From positions 259,022-323,021 of the forward strand of contig NZ_LMOG01000005.1 in the NCBI RefSeq assembly GCF_001423495.1: a stretch of 64,000 nt of DNA, written 5' to 3'. This stretch comes from Xanthomonas sp. Leaf131. GTDB lineage: Bacteria > Pseudomonadota > Gammaproteobacteria > Xanthomonadales > Xanthomonadaceae. Below are positions 45,826 to 57,875 of this stretch, in pieces; the first letter of the stretch is position 1, and each line of letters begins with the position of its first letter. The notes below the pieces were generated by a model. It saw only the letters and a list, made by a program, of their open reading frames with translations. It had not been told where the DNA came from and made no database searches. Position numbers and translations under genes: made by a program.

Positions 45826-45857
45826 AAAAAGCCCGCATCGCTGCGGGCTTTTTGTTT
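45826..45857. terminator. Bidirectional rho-independent terminator
   Basis: AAAAAGCCCGCA-TCGC-TGCGGGCTTTTT: a 12-base perfect stem with T-run on both strands. It ends the NatAB-side transcript on the plus strand and the TonB-lipoprotein gene transcript on the minus strand. Confidence 0.9.
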
Positions 45858-45974
45858 GGCGCTCGGCATTTGCCGGGGGTGCATTGCATCAATCATCATC
45901 AGCATCAAGCAACGACCACCAACCAACGCACTTACTCAGCCGCGCGTAGACCCTGCAAGCACCCAACCACTCAC

Positions 45975-46991
45975 TCAACCACCCGGATTGAACGACAACG
46001 TACGCCGCGTGGTCACCGGTGCGGCCACCGGTTCGAAGCGCCAGCGCTTGACCGCGTTGAGCGCTTCGCGGTCGAACACGCGTGGCGGGTTGGCGCGTAG
46101 CACGCGCGAGGCAGTGATCGAGCCGTCGGTGCCGACCGTGAGTTCCACCAGCACTTCGCCGGAGGTGCCGGCGCGCAGCGCTTCAGGTGGATAGCGCGGT
46201 GCCGGGGTGCTGATCGGGCGCAGCGACTGCGCTGCCGGTGCAGCGGCAGCAGCGGTCGCTGCAGCCGGGGCCGGACGCGGTGCCGCCGGTGCCGGTGTTT
46301 CGGCCTGACGGCGTGCCGCGGCCTGGCGTTCGGCTTCGGCGCTCTGCTGACGTGCGGTTTCCTGTTGCGCGGCGATCTGCTGAGCAGCGGCCGCCTCGCG
46401 GGTCTGCTGCTCGGCCAGACGCTTCTGCTCGGCGGCCTGCTTGGCCTTGTCCTCGACCAGCTTCTTGGCTTGCTCGGCGTCCTGCTCGGAGCGGTTGGCG
46501 GCGGTCTTCATGCCGGCCTCCAGGCCGGTCTTCAGGCGCGGCAGTGCCGGGGCCTTGGGGTCGACCTTTTCGATCAGCGCGATCAGGCGCTGCGCTTCGG
46601 GAAACTCTTCGCGGCTGATGCCCTGTTCGGCGGCGATCAGCGTGTACGGCAGCAGGTCGGTCAGCGCGCTGTTGACGGTGGCATCCTGCGGCTGCTTCTC
46701 ACGCAGCGCCAGGTAGTACTCCACCGCGTTGTCGCCGGCCGGCGCGTACATGCGGTTGTCCTGCAATGCCTTGGTGGCCGATTCGCGCAGCTGGTCGGCG
46801 GCCATCGACTGCACCTGCGGGGACACCGCAGTGGCGGGCGTGGGCGCGGCGGCGGGTGCCGCAGGCGTGGCGCCGGTGGCAGGCGCGGTGGTAGCGGCCT
46901 TGTCTTCCTGCTTGGAGCAGGCGGCCAGGCCAACCAGCAAAATGACCGGCGCGATCCGGCGTGCCATACGGCCCTGTGTCAGATCCAACAT
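45975..46991 (-). CDS. TonB C-terminal-domain lipoprotein
   Basis: 338 aa. Residues 252-336 (PRYPPEALRAGTSGEVLVEL, then WRFEP) are a TonB C-terminal domain. The N-terminus has a lipobox (LVGLAAC, mature CSKQ) instead of the usual uncleaved TonB helix. Ser at +2 would normally send it to the outer membrane. Between them lies a helical domain and a long Ala/Gln/Glu/Lys coiled-coil-like segment (about 165-245). No ExbB/ExbD gene is adjacent. Last gene of the receptor/halogenase block. AAGGGGGA supports ATG 46991. If truly lipidated it cannot energise receptors the classical way. Confidence 0.82.
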   Translation of the reverse strand: MLDLTQGRMARRIAPVILLVGLAACSKQEDKAATTAPATGATPAAPAAAPTPATAVSPQVQSMAADQLRESATKALQDNRMYAPAGDNAVEYYLALREKQPQDATVNSALTDLLPYTLIAAEQGISREEFPEAQRLIALIEKVDPKAPALPRLKTGLEAGMKTAANRSEQDAEQAKKLVEDKAKQAAEQKRLAEQQTREAAAAQQIAAQQETARQQSAEAERQAAARRQAETPAPAAPRPAPAAATAAAAAPAAQSLRPISTPAPRYPPEALRAGTSGEVLVELTVGTDGSITASRVLRANPPRVFDREALNAVKRWRFEPVAAPVTTRRTLSFNPGG

Positions 46992-47130
46992 GCGTCCCCC
47001 TTACCCCGAGTGCGATAGATAACGTTGCTGCGGCGAGTACCGGCCACTGTTCCCGCAGTGGACGGCAAAGCGGCAATCTAGCATTGCTGGGGCGGTCTAA
47101 GCCAAGGGGGGCGCAAGCCGGGCGCGAAAT

Positions 47131-48696
47131 TCATCCCGCGCCAGTGGCCAGCGCCGCATCGGCCGGCAGATGTGCGGCCGGTTCCGGCAGTGGCGGGGCG
47201 GGGCAGTAGCGCCGCAGAAAGTCCGCATGCGCAGGCAGCCGTCCCAATGCGGCATCGACACGCGTGCGGATGTTCTCCAGGAAGTGGCTCAGCTCCGCAT
47301 CTCCCATCAGGTCGGCCACCGGGTGGTGCTGTTTCGGCGTGATGCCCTGGCCCAGCAGTACCTGCACCCAGGAATTTTCCGCAAACAGTTCGTTGGCCTG
47401 ATGGAACACCCGCCCACTCTGGCGGAACAGCTCCACCCGGTGGCGTAGCGTGTCGGGGATCTGCATGGCCGCGCAATCGCGCCAGAACGGCTTGTCGCGG
47501 CGGTCGGTGGCGTGGTAATGCAGGATCACGAAATCGCGGATATGGGTGATTTCTTCAGCGGCCTGGCGGTTGTACTCGGCGATATCGACATCGTTGATGA
47601 CCTGCGGAAAGGTCTGCATCAAGCGGATGATGCCGCGCTGGATCAGATGGATGTTGGTCGATTCCAACGGCTCCAGAAACCCGCTGGCCAGACCCAGCGC
47701 CACGCAGTTCTTTTCCCAGACCCGGTGCCGCTGATTGGGCGTGAAGCGCAACGCGCGCGGCTGCGTCAGCGCGCGGCCAGTGAGATTGCGCTGCAAGACC
47801 AGCGCGGCGTTGTCCTGGTCCATGTAGCGGCTGGAATACACGATGCCGTTGCCGACCCGGTGCTGCAGCGGAATACGCCACATCCAGCCCGCCTGATCGG
47901 CGCGCGAGCGGGTGTAAGGCACCGGTGCGCCGACCGATTCGGTCTGCACCGCCAGCGCGCTGTCGGCAAACAGCCAGTGCGACCAATCGTCCGCGCCCAC
48001 GCCCAGCGTCTTGCCGATCAGCAGGCCGGCAAAGCCGGTGCAATCCAGAAACAGATCGCCTTCCACCCGCGTGCCGTTTTCCAGCGTCAGCGCGGTGAGG
48101 TAGCCGCTATGCGCATCGGTCTCCACGTTGCCGATGCGCCCCTCGATGCGCTGCACGCCGAAGCCTTCGCTGAAGCGGCGCAGGAAGCGCGCGTACAGGC
48201 CCGCATCCAGGTGATAGGCGTAATTCATGCCGCCGTTGGGCAGATGCGCAAAGCGACCTTCCTGCGCGGCGCGTAGCTCAAGACAGTAGTCGCCGAAGTC
48301 GCGCGCCACACCACGCTGCCGGCCCTTCAACCAGAAATGCTGAAAGCCTGCGCTCCAGTGATCGGTGCCGGTGTGGCCGAAGGAGTGGATGTAGTGCTGG
48401 TCCACATCGCGCCAATGCTCGAAGCCGATGCCGAGTTTGATGGTCGCCTGCGTCGCGGCCATGAACGCGGCCTCGTCGATCTCCAGCAGGCGGTGGAAGG
48501 TGACCAGGCTGGGGATGGTGGCTTCGCCCACGCCCACCGTGCCGATCTCGTCCGATTCCACCAGGGTGATCTGCAGGTGCCGGCCCAGCACTTTCGACAA
48601 CGCCGCAGCGGCCATCCAGCCGGCAGTACCGCCACCGGCGATGACGACGCGGCGCACCGGGCGCTGTCGTGGGTCGGAAGCGAGGGTGTCGGACAT
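47131..48696 (-). CDS. Tryptophan-halogenase-family flavoenzyme
   Basis: 521 aa. FAD motif GGGTAGW at 21-27, catalytic Lys87 in IKLGIGF, halogenase signature WMWRIP at 271-276 and the conserved EPLESTN segment. All catalytic landmarks are intact, so halogenation (often bromination in Xanthomonas homologues studied by others) with FADH2 and O2 is expected. The substrate is unknown. It starts 10 bases after the cupin stop in a TonB-receptor cluster rather than beside a natural-product synthetase. No flavin reductase gene adjoins. Confidence 0.92.
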   Translation of the reverse strand: MSDTLASDPRQRPVRRVVIAGGGTAGWMAAAALSKVLGRHLQITLVESDEIGTVGVGEATIPSLVTFHRLLEIDEAAFMAATQATIKLGIGFEHWRDVDQHYIHSFGHTGTDHWSAGFQHFWLKGRQRGVARDFGDYCLELRAAQEGRFAHLPNGGMNYAYHLDAGLYARFLRRFSEGFGVQRIEGRIGNVETDAHSGYLTALTLENGTRVEGDLFLDCTGFAGLLIGKTLGVGADDWSHWLFADSALAVQTESVGAPVPYTRSRADQAGWMWRIPLQHRVGNGIVYSSRYMDQDNAALVLQRNLTGRALTQPRALRFTPNQRHRVWEKNCVALGLASGFLEPLESTNIHLIQRGIIRLMQTFPQVINDVDIAEYNRQAAEEITHIRDFVILHYHATDRRDKPFWRDCAAMQIPDTLRHRVELFRQSGRVFHQANELFAENSWVQVLLGQGITPKQHHPVADLMGDAELSHFLENIRTRVDAALGRLPAHADFLRRYCPAPPLPEPAAHLPADAALATGAG

Positions 48697-48706
48697 GATG
48701 AAATCC

Positions 48707-49720
48707 TCAGCGATTCAGGCGTTGCAGCAAGCGTGCGCGCAGGCTGCGGGCACGGGTCTCGTCCATCGGTGCCAGCACGCCGCGCGCCGCCTCGGGCATA
48801 TGCGCGGCGGTGTGCGCATCGGCGTCGAACACGTAATGCTCGAACACGTCCTGCCAGATGGCGCGTTGCTCGGCCGGCAGGTCGCGGATGGTCAGCAGCG
48901 CCAGCATCAACGCGTTCATCGGCGAATCCATATAGGCCGGGCTCTGCCGCCACCAGAAATTCACCAGCACGTTGAAGGCCTCCAACGCTTCGATGTGATG
49001 CCACCACATGCTGGGAATGAACAGCGCATCGCCCGGCTCCAGCTCGGCAACCACCGCCTGTTCCAGCGCCTGCGCATAGCGTGGAAAACGCTGCAGATCC
49101 GGCGCGGCGATATCCACCAGGCTGACCGGCTGCCCGGCCGGGGTGAGGTCGAGCGGGCCGATATACAGATTGGCCAATTGCGTGGGCGGAAACAGGGTGA
49201 AGCGGCGGCGCCCGGCGACCACGCAGGCCAGATTGTCCGGCAGGTCCTGGTGGGCGGCGATGCGGGTACGGTTGCCGATCCAGATACTGGCCAGCGGCTC
49301 GGCTTGCGGCAGGGCGATCGGGTTGTGTGCGCGCAGGCCGGGCAGGTAGGTGTCCAGCGTGGTGGACCCCACATAGATCGCCGGCGGCTGCGGTTTATGC
49401 AGATCGCGCTGCAAGGTCTCCAGTACCACGCTTAGCGGGACACGTTCGGGGCGGAAATTGAAGCCGCTCATGTCTGCGTTGTAGAAGAACCTGCCGCCGA
49501 TCTCCGGTGGCCCGACCTGCGCCACTACCGCCTCGCCGCGATCGAAACCGCGCAAATACGCGGCCGCCGCCTGTGCAGAAGTCGCGCCGGCCTGTGCCAG
49601 CGGCCAGTCGCGGACCAGCCCGCGCAGCACCAGTGGCGTGGTGGAGCGCAGCACGGCCGGGTCCAGCTGCTGTGGGTCCAGCCCGTGCCGTTCTTCAATG
49701 GCGCGCGGCTCAGCCAGCAT
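48707..49720 (-). CDS. JmjC-like cupin oxygenase
   Basis: 337 aa cupin-like protein. AHQDLPDN supplies the Fe(II)-binding H-x-D and MWWHHIEALEAFN the distal His, as in JmjC-type 2-oxoglutarate-dependent hydroxylases. It may hydroxylate a protein or peptide side chain. Start ATG 49720 lies 11 bases inside the end of the SapC gene. The long upstream frame from 50125 shadows SapC. Confidence 0.88.
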   Translation of the reverse strand: MLAEPRAIEERHGLDPQQLDPAVLRSTTPLVLRGLVRDWPLAQAGATSAQAAAAYLRGFDRGEAVVAQVGPPEIGGRFFYNADMSGFNFRPERVPLSVVLETLQRDLHKPQPPAIYVGSTTLDTYLPGLRAHNPIALPQAEPLASIWIGNRTRIAAHQDLPDNLACVVAGRRRFTLFPPTQLANLYIGPLDLTPAGQPVSLVDIAAPDLQRFPRYAQALEQAVVAELEPGDALFIPSMWWHHIEALEAFNVLVNFWWRQSPAYMDSPMNALMLALLTIRDLPAEQRAIWQDVFEHYVFDADAHTAAHMPEAARGVLAPMDETRARSLRARLLQRLNR

Positions 49721-50411
49721 GGCGGCGCTGCATGCGGTCGAGCAGATGACGGAACTGTGCGATCGAGGCCACCGCCATGTACAGCGGTTCCAGATCGCCA
49801 TGCCGGTGCAGATCGAGCAAGGCCGCATCGTCGAGCGCGCGCAGGCGCTCTTCATGCACGGCGTAAAGCCCGGCCAGGCGGCATTCCAGGCCGTTCTGCA
49901 GCGTGGCTTCGAACACGAACGGTTCGAGCAAGTCGTAGCCCAGCAAGCGTTCGACGAAGGCCTGGCTCGCCGCCAGCCCGTCGTGCAGCGTGCGCAACAC
50001 CTGGCTGATGCGGTCGAGAAACTCGCTGGTGCCGCCGTGTTCGCGAAACAGCAGTTCGCCGTCGGTGCTGCTGACGCGCGGGCTGTCCAGATCCACGTGC
50101 ACCATCGGTCCGTCCGGTTGTTCACCGATCAGGAACGGTTGGCGCTGGATCGCCAGCGGCACGTACGGCGCATCCCAGCGCGCGCCATCCAGAAACAGGT
50201 TTTCGCCCAGGCGTAATCCCAGCAATGCCAGCGGCTGAAAACTGCGCTCGCCGCTGCGGTGGAACACGATCGGGTATTGCGCCTGCAGCTGGCGAAATTC
50301 CTGCGGAAAGGTCGCAGCCGACATCACGTCGTCGCCGAAGGCGGCGCCATGTGTGGTGATCACGCGCAGATCGCGGTGATCGAGATTGTTCAACAACACG
50401 GCATTGGTCAT
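49710..50411 (-). CDS. SapC-family protein
   Basis: 233 aa. SapC proteins (named from Campylobacter S-layer genes) recur beside TonB receptors and tryptophan halogenases, but their function is not known. Readable features: IVFHRSGERSFQPLALLGLR and LGENLFLDG near the middle, VHEERLRALDDAALLDLH near the end. No signal peptide is visible from ATG 50411. Second gene of the minus-strand block. Confidence 0.85.
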   Translation of the reverse strand: MTNAVLLNNLDHRDLRVITTHGAAFGDDVMSAATFPQEFRQLQAQYPIVFHRSGERSFQPLALLGLRLGENLFLDGARWDAPYVPLAIQRQPFLIGEQPDGPMVHVDLDSPRVSSTDGELLFREHGGTSEFLDRISQVLRTLHDGLAASQAFVERLLGYDLLEPFVFEATLQNGLECRLAGLYAVHEERLRALDDAALLDLHRHGDLEPLYMAVASIAQFRHLLDRMQRRHAG

Positions 50412-50524
50412 GGGGGGCTGACACATCACGCGGGGCGCGTGGCTCATGCTTGGACAGTTGCTTGGACATGGCAAGTCCCGGATGCGACACCTCCGGGAAA
50501 CGCCACGATAGAGCCGTGCGAAAC

Positions 50525-50550
50525 GCTCCGGCAGACTCGCTGCCGGGAGC
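50525..50550 (-). terminator. Hairpin between receptor and SapC genes
   Basis: GCTCCGGCAG and CTGCCGGGAGC pair around a 5-base loop, with one bulge. It has no long T-run, so it is more probably an attenuator that lowers expression of the downstream SapC/cupin/halogenase genes relative to the receptor. Confidence 0.5.
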
Positions 50551-50587
50551 GCTTAAAAGAGCATCACTGCATGGCCAAAACGCTGCC

Positions 50588-53500
50588 TCACCAGAACTTG
50601 TAGCGCACGCCCAACATGTAGCGCGGGCCGGTCTGGGTGGCATAGACGATCTGGTTCGATTGCCTGCCGTGCTGACGCTGCACCTCGTCGGTGAGGTTGA
50701 TCGCCTCCAGGCTCAGCGACAGGTTCTCGTTCCACTGATACCCGATGCTCAGATCCAGCTGACCATAGGCTTCGGTATAGACCGGGTTGGGCTGGCCGCT
50801 GCCGTCGAAACGCGCCGCCAGGAACTCGTCGCGCCAGTTGTAGGCCGCTCGCACCTGCCACTTGTCCTTATCGTAGAAGCCGACCACGTTGGCCGAATCG
50901 CTCAAGCCTTCCAGCGCGAACTGCTCGCCGATCACGTAGTTGTCGTAGGTCAGCCCGGAATCGACCATGGTGTAGTTGGCCGACACGCCAAAGCCACTGT
51001 CGCCGAACATGTGCTGCAGATTGAATTCCCAGCCGTCCAGCGAGGCCGAGCGCTGATTGGCCGGCGCGGTGATGGCGAAGTTGGCCACCGGGTCGCCGGG
51101 CTGCCCGCTGATCACGCCGGTGGCGTTGCCGTTGGCATCGTCGGCCCCGCGCACCACGCCGGGCGCACCGCCGCGGTTGCGGAAGATGTAGTTGCGGATA
51201 CAGGTCAGGTCGGCCGAGGCGCAGCCGTTGCCCAGCGCTTCGTTCCAGTACGCGCCACCCACCGGGGTGTTCAATCCCAGCGCGGTGTCGTTGCGCGTGG
51301 TCACGCCGATGTAGTTGTCGATGTTCTTGCGGAAGAAGCCCACCGAGGCGTAGCTGGCATCGCTGTAGTACCACTCCAGCGACAAATCGAAGTTGTGCGA
51401 GAGCAGCGGCTTCAGGCCAGGATTACCCTCCTGGCCGGTGCCGCCTTCCAGACGCGCGATCTGGTTGAGCGTCTGCCCGCCCTGGATGTCGCCCCAGCCG
51501 GGACGGCCGATGGTTTCGCCGTAGCTGCCGCGCAGCACCAAATCTTCGGTGAGCTTGAAGCTCAGGTCCAGGCTGGGCAGCCAGTATTCGTACTTGCCGC
51601 TGCCGCTGGCGAAGGCCGAATCGGCCAGGCGGATCGGCAACTCGTTGTTGGCGACCCAATCGATGCCGACGGCCACCGGCACCAGCGCCTGCGCGTCCAC
51701 CTTGGTTTCTTCGTAACGCACACCGGCGGCCAGGCTGATCGGCACGCGCAGATCGTCCCAGCTGTTGTTCCACTGCAGGTAGGCGTTCTTGGATTTTTCG
51801 GTCACGCGGCGGTCGGTGGTGAACACCGGCGAGGTGCGGTACAGCGCGTCATCGCCCGCGGCTTGCGCGGCGGCCTGACGTGCGCGCTCGAAGTCGAACA
51901 GGAACAGTTGATTGAACTGCGCCGGGTTGCCGCTGCCGTCGATCGCATCGAAATACTGCGCAAACGAACTCGGAATCCACAAATCGTCCGGATAATCGGC
52001 CGCGGTGCCGTTGCCGCCCCAGGTATCGCGCTGCACGTTGGAGAACGCCGAGCGGTTCTTGACCTCGGTGCTGCCGATACCGAACTTCAACTGCGAATAA
52101 TTTTCGAAGGTGAAGTCGCCGTTGACCTGCGCCTGGTCGATCTCCGACTTCATGTAGCTGTTGCGGAACGCCGAGCCGGTGACCAGCGTGCGTGAGGGGT
52201 CCAGCCCGTTCAGGCCAAAGCCCAACTGCTGCTGCAACACCGGGAAATCCTTGCTGAAATCCACCACCGAGGTGCCGCGATAAAAGCCCGACACGCCCAG
52301 CGAATTGCTGGAGCCGTACGGGCTGTCCGCACCGGCTTCGGCAGTGGAGCGGTGGATGTCGAAGTTGAGCTTGAACTGGTCGTTCACCGCCCAATCCACA
52401 TTGAAGCCCAGCGACTTGTTCTGGTTGCGCGTGGCCGCATTGGAGCCGGCGGTGGCCAGATCGCTGGTGGCCGGGTTGACGATTTCCGAATAGGTCACCG
52501 GCCCGGCCACCGGGCCGTTGGTCCAGGAGCTGGCCGAAGGCCCGTAGTTGAACCACACCGACATCTCGTTGCGCTGCTGCTGGATCTTGTTTTCCGAATA
52601 GGTGTAATCCAGCGTGGTGGTGACGTTGTCCAGCGGCTTGTACTGCAGCACCAGCTGCCCGTTGGTGCGCTGGCGCTCAACGCCGACCACGCGGTAATTG
52701 AGGTTCTGCGGCACCGAATAGATATCGTTCGGGCCGGGACGGTTGACGATGTTCTCCGAGCCTGGCGCACCCGGCTGCGGAATGGTGCCGTAAGCGGTGG
52801 AGTCGCCGCGGAACGAGCGCCAGCCGTTGGGCACGCCGACCTGGCTGTAGCCGAAGTCGCGTTCCTGGTAGCTGCCGCTGAGCGATACGCCGAAGCGTCC
52901 ATCGGCCGAGGTGTTGCTGAAGATGCCGGAGATTTCCGGCGTCAGCGAATCACCTTGCAGACGCCCGGGCAGGTTCTCGTTGGACGCGTCGTGCACGCCC
53001 TTGAGGCCGACGTTGGCATGCAGGCCCGGGTTGTCCAGCGGCCGGCTGGTCTTGATGTTGATGGTCGCACCGATGCCGCCGGTGGGCGTGCTGGCACGGC
53101 TGGTCTTGAATACCTCAATGCCGGAGATCGACTCCGACGCCAGGTTGGCGAAGTCGAACGCACGCGAGTTGGAGGCGTTGGATTCTTCGATGCTGGCACC
53201 GGGCATCTGCCGGCCGTTCAACAGCACCAGGTTGAAGTCCGGGCCGACGCCGCGCACGGTCACGCGCGAGCCTTCGCCCAGCGAACGGTCGATCGACACG
53301 CCGCTGATGCGTTGCAGCGATTCGGCCAGATTGGTATCCGGGAACTTGCCCATGTCCTCGGCCACGATGCCGTCGACGATGCCTTGCGCATCGCGTTTGA
53401 CGTTCATCGACGAGGTGAGGCTGCCACGGATACCGGTGACCTGCACCGCATCGAGCGTGGCGGGATCGGCCTGGCTGGCGCCGGGCACGGTGGAAGCCGA

Positions 53501-53602
53501 TTGCGGCGCGGGCGCGGTTTGCGCAGCCAGCGGCGTCGACAATGCGAACAACAAGGCAGACGTCAAACGCCGCGTGCGCGGCAGGGTGCGTGGCTCTCTC
53601 AC
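50588..53602 (-). CDS. TonB-dependent receptor, Xanthomonas-Caulobacter type
   Basis: About 1004 aa outer-membrane receptor. Signal peptide RTLPRTRRLTSALLFALSTP; plug domain begins VQVTGIRGSLTSSMNVKRDA and contains MGKFPDTNLAESLQRISGVS, the hallmark of this family (TIGR01782 type). C-terminus ends in the aromatic MLGVRYKFW. Substrates in the family are often carbohydrates, but this receptor leads a SapC/cupin/halogenase block, hinting at a different ligand. Start is GTG 53602, with GGGGAAG 8 bases before. The longer frame to 53710 lacks any signal peptide. Confidence 0.92.
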   Translation of the reverse strand: MREPRTLPRTRRLTSALLFALSTPLAAQTAPAPQSASTVPGASQADPATLDAVQVTGIRGSLTSSMNVKRDAQGIVDGIVAEDMGKFPDTNLAESLQRISGVSIDRSLGEGSRVTVRGVGPDFNLVLLNGRQMPGASIEESNASNSRAFDFANLASESISGIEVFKTSRASTPTGGIGATINIKTSRPLDNPGLHANVGLKGVHDASNENLPGRLQGDSLTPEISGIFSNTSADGRFGVSLSGSYQERDFGYSQVGVPNGWRSFRGDSTAYGTIPQPGAPGSENIVNRPGPNDIYSVPQNLNYRVVGVERQRTNGQLVLQYKPLDNVTTTLDYTYSENKIQQQRNEMSVWFNYGPSASSWTNGPVAGPVTYSEIVNPATSDLATAGSNAATRNQNKSLGFNVDWAVNDQFKLNFDIHRSTAEAGADSPYGSSNSLGVSGFYRGTSVVDFSKDFPVLQQQLGFGLNGLDPSRTLVTGSAFRNSYMKSEIDQAQVNGDFTFENYSQLKFGIGSTEVKNRSAFSNVQRDTWGGNGTAADYPDDLWIPSSFAQYFDAIDGSGNPAQFNQLFLFDFERARQAAAQAAGDDALYRTSPVFTTDRRVTEKSKNAYLQWNNSWDDLRVPISLAAGVRYEETKVDAQALVPVAVGIDWVANNELPIRLADSAFASGSGKYEYWLPSLDLSFKLTEDLVLRGSYGETIGRPGWGDIQGGQTLNQIARLEGGTGQEGNPGLKPLLSHNFDLSLEWYYSDASYASVGFFRKNIDNYIGVTTRNDTALGLNTPVGGAYWNEALGNGCASADLTCIRNYIFRNRGGAPGVVRGADDANGNATGVISGQPGDPVANFAITAPANQRSASLDGWEFNLQHMFGDSGFGVSANYTMVDSGLTYDNYVIGEQFALEGLSDSANVVGFYDKDKWQVRAAYNWRDEFLAARFDGSGQPNPVYTEAYGQLDLSIGYQWNENLSLSLEAINLTDEVQRQHGRQSNQIVYATQTGPRYMLGVRYKFW

Positions 53603-53853
53603 GATGATTTCTTCCCCAAGTGAAGATAAGCCGGCCCCAAGCGGAACAGGCAAAGGTCGATGAAACAATCGAGCATTTGTTAGCGCGGCCTTAACGAAGT
53701 CAACTTGCACTGCAGCATCGGCCGCGCGCTCATTGCGTCACACATCGTTCCAATTGGCACCACGGTGAACGCACGCGCAGCCGCAGGCTTGGTCGTACCA
53801 TCGATCGCCACGGCACGCAGCTGCGTGCCAACCCTTCCGAACTGGAGCATTCA

Positions 53854-54543
53854 ATGATCGACCTGTACTACTGGCCCACCCCCAACGGCCACAAGGTCAG
53901 CTTGTTCCTGGAAGAAGCTGGGCTGGACTACACGCTCAAGCCGATCAACATCGGCAAGGGCGAACAGTTCGAACCGGCCTTCCTGCAGATCTCGCCCAAT
54001 AACAAGATGCCGGCGATCGTCGACCATGCACCGGCCGATGGTGGCCCCGCGCAGAGCGTGTTCGAATCCGGCGCGATCCTGTTGTATCTGGCCGAAAAAA
54101 CCAGCCGCTTCCTGCCACGCGACGCGCGTGGCCGCATCGCCGCACTGGAATGGTTGTTCTGGCAGATGGGCGGGCTGGGCCCGATGAGCGGCCAGATGGG
54201 CCACTTCAACGTCTACGCACCGGAAAAGATTCCCTACGCGATCGAGCGCTACAACGCCGAAGTGCGCAGATTGCACGGCGTACTCGACAAGCGCCTGGCC
54301 GAGCACGCGTTCCTTGCCGGCGACGACTACGGCATCGCCGACATGGCCAGCTATCCCTGGATCGAGGTCTACGCCGATATCCGCCCCGATTACGCCGACT
54401 TCCCGCACCTCAAGCGCTGGCACGACGCCATCGCCGCGCGCCCCGCCACGCAGCGCGCCTATGCGCTCAAGGAGCAAGTCAACCCCAACGCCGGCAAGCC
54501 GCTGGGCGAGGAAGAGCGCAAGCATTTGTTCGGCAAGCGCTGA
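53854..54543 (+). CDS. Glutathione S-transferase (YfcG-like)
   Basis: 229 aa. N-terminal thioredoxin-fold half starts LYYWPTPNGHKVSLFLEE, and NNKMPAIVDH and FESGAILLYLAEK bind glutathione. C-terminal all-helical half holds FLAGDDYGIADMASYPW. The PTPNGHKV context is that of Nu-class YfcG/YghU enzymes, which reduce disulfides and peroxides with glutathione. Monocistronic, 251 bases after the divergent receptor gene start. Confidence 0.92.
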   Translation: MIDLYYWPTPNGHKVSLFLEEAGLDYTLKPINIGKGEQFEPAFLQISPNNKMPAIVDHAPADGGPAQSVFESGAILLYLAEKTSRFLPRDARGRIAALEWLFWQMGGLGPMSGQMGHFNVYAPEKIPYAIERYNAEVRRLHGVLDKRLAEHAFLAGDDYGIADMASYPWIEVYADIRPDYADFPHLKRWHDAIAARPATQRAYALKEQVNPNAGKPLGEEERKHLFGKR

Positions 54544-57106
<2,563 letters not shown>

Positions 57107-57337
57107 TGCAGACATCGGGTGGCTGCGCGGTTGTCGCAGCCACGCGTAATGATTTCCTGACTGTAAGCGTGATCGATGATGCGCAAGAAGCGTGCCGTTC
57201 TCGGACAAAAGCAACGACGCTCTCCGTTCTTCGGCTATCGCTTCTGGGTCGTCTTCGGCGTGTTCTTGACCGGTACGCGTGGTGTACGGCCTGCCACCCT
57301 CGTCAACTGTTGCTAGTCGCACTGCAAAGGATCTGCC

Positions 57338-57805
57338 ATGTCACTCCCGCCACCGATTCCAGGGTTACCGCCACGCGGCGTGCGGGCACCCGAGTTCTGG
57401 AGCCGGAACTGGAAATGGATCGTGCCCGGCATCGGGCTGGCGCTGTTTGTGGTGTTGGCGCTGGTGGTCGGTACGCTGGTCTACGTGATCACCGGCGCGG
57501 TGAAATCCAGCGATGTCTACCGCGGTGCGCTGCACATTGCGCGTTCCGATACGCGGGTGATACAGGCGCTGGGGACGCCGATCGACGAGGCTTTTCTGCC
57601 CGACGGCAGCGTCAGTTACGTCGGTCCATTAGGGGAAGCGCATTTTAGTGTTGGCTTGCATGGGCCGCGCGGGCAGGGCAGTGTGCAAGTGGACGCCACA
57701 CGCAGGCACGGCCGCTGGACGTATCAGACGTTGACGTTCGCCAGTGCACAGGCCGATCCGATCAGTCTGTTGCCCACCGCGCAACCGCCGCCGTGCCGGC
57801 CATGA
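57338..57805 (+). CDS. Coa1-like cytochrome oxidase assembly protein
   Basis: 155 aa with one membrane helix (about 28-55) after a Pro-rich N-terminus. The following 95 residues (SSDVYRGALHIARSDTRVIQALG) match the layout of the Coa1 domain, a small protein that assists cytochrome c oxidase assembly in mitochondria. The bacterial role is unproven, and no oxidase genes are nearby. Start ATG 57338. Confidence 0.7.
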   Translation: MSLPPPIPGLPPRGVRAPEFWSRNWKWIVPGIGLALFVVLALVVGTLVYVITGAVKSSDVYRGALHIARSDTRVIQALGTPIDEAFLPDGSVSYVGPLGEAHFSVGLHGPRGQGSVQVDATRRHGRWTYQTLTFASAQADPISLLPTAQPPPCRP

Positions 57806-57875
57806 CCTAAGACGCATTGCCGCCACCGTCGTAGATGGGTAGGGTCGCGCTACTTCTCTTTGCAGATGCCCTTCC

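Noticed and set aside
50450-53663. Long plus-strand frames opposite the TonB receptor (581, 423 and 250 aa)
   Set aside because: Mirror images of beta-barrel coding sequence without ribosome sites or families.
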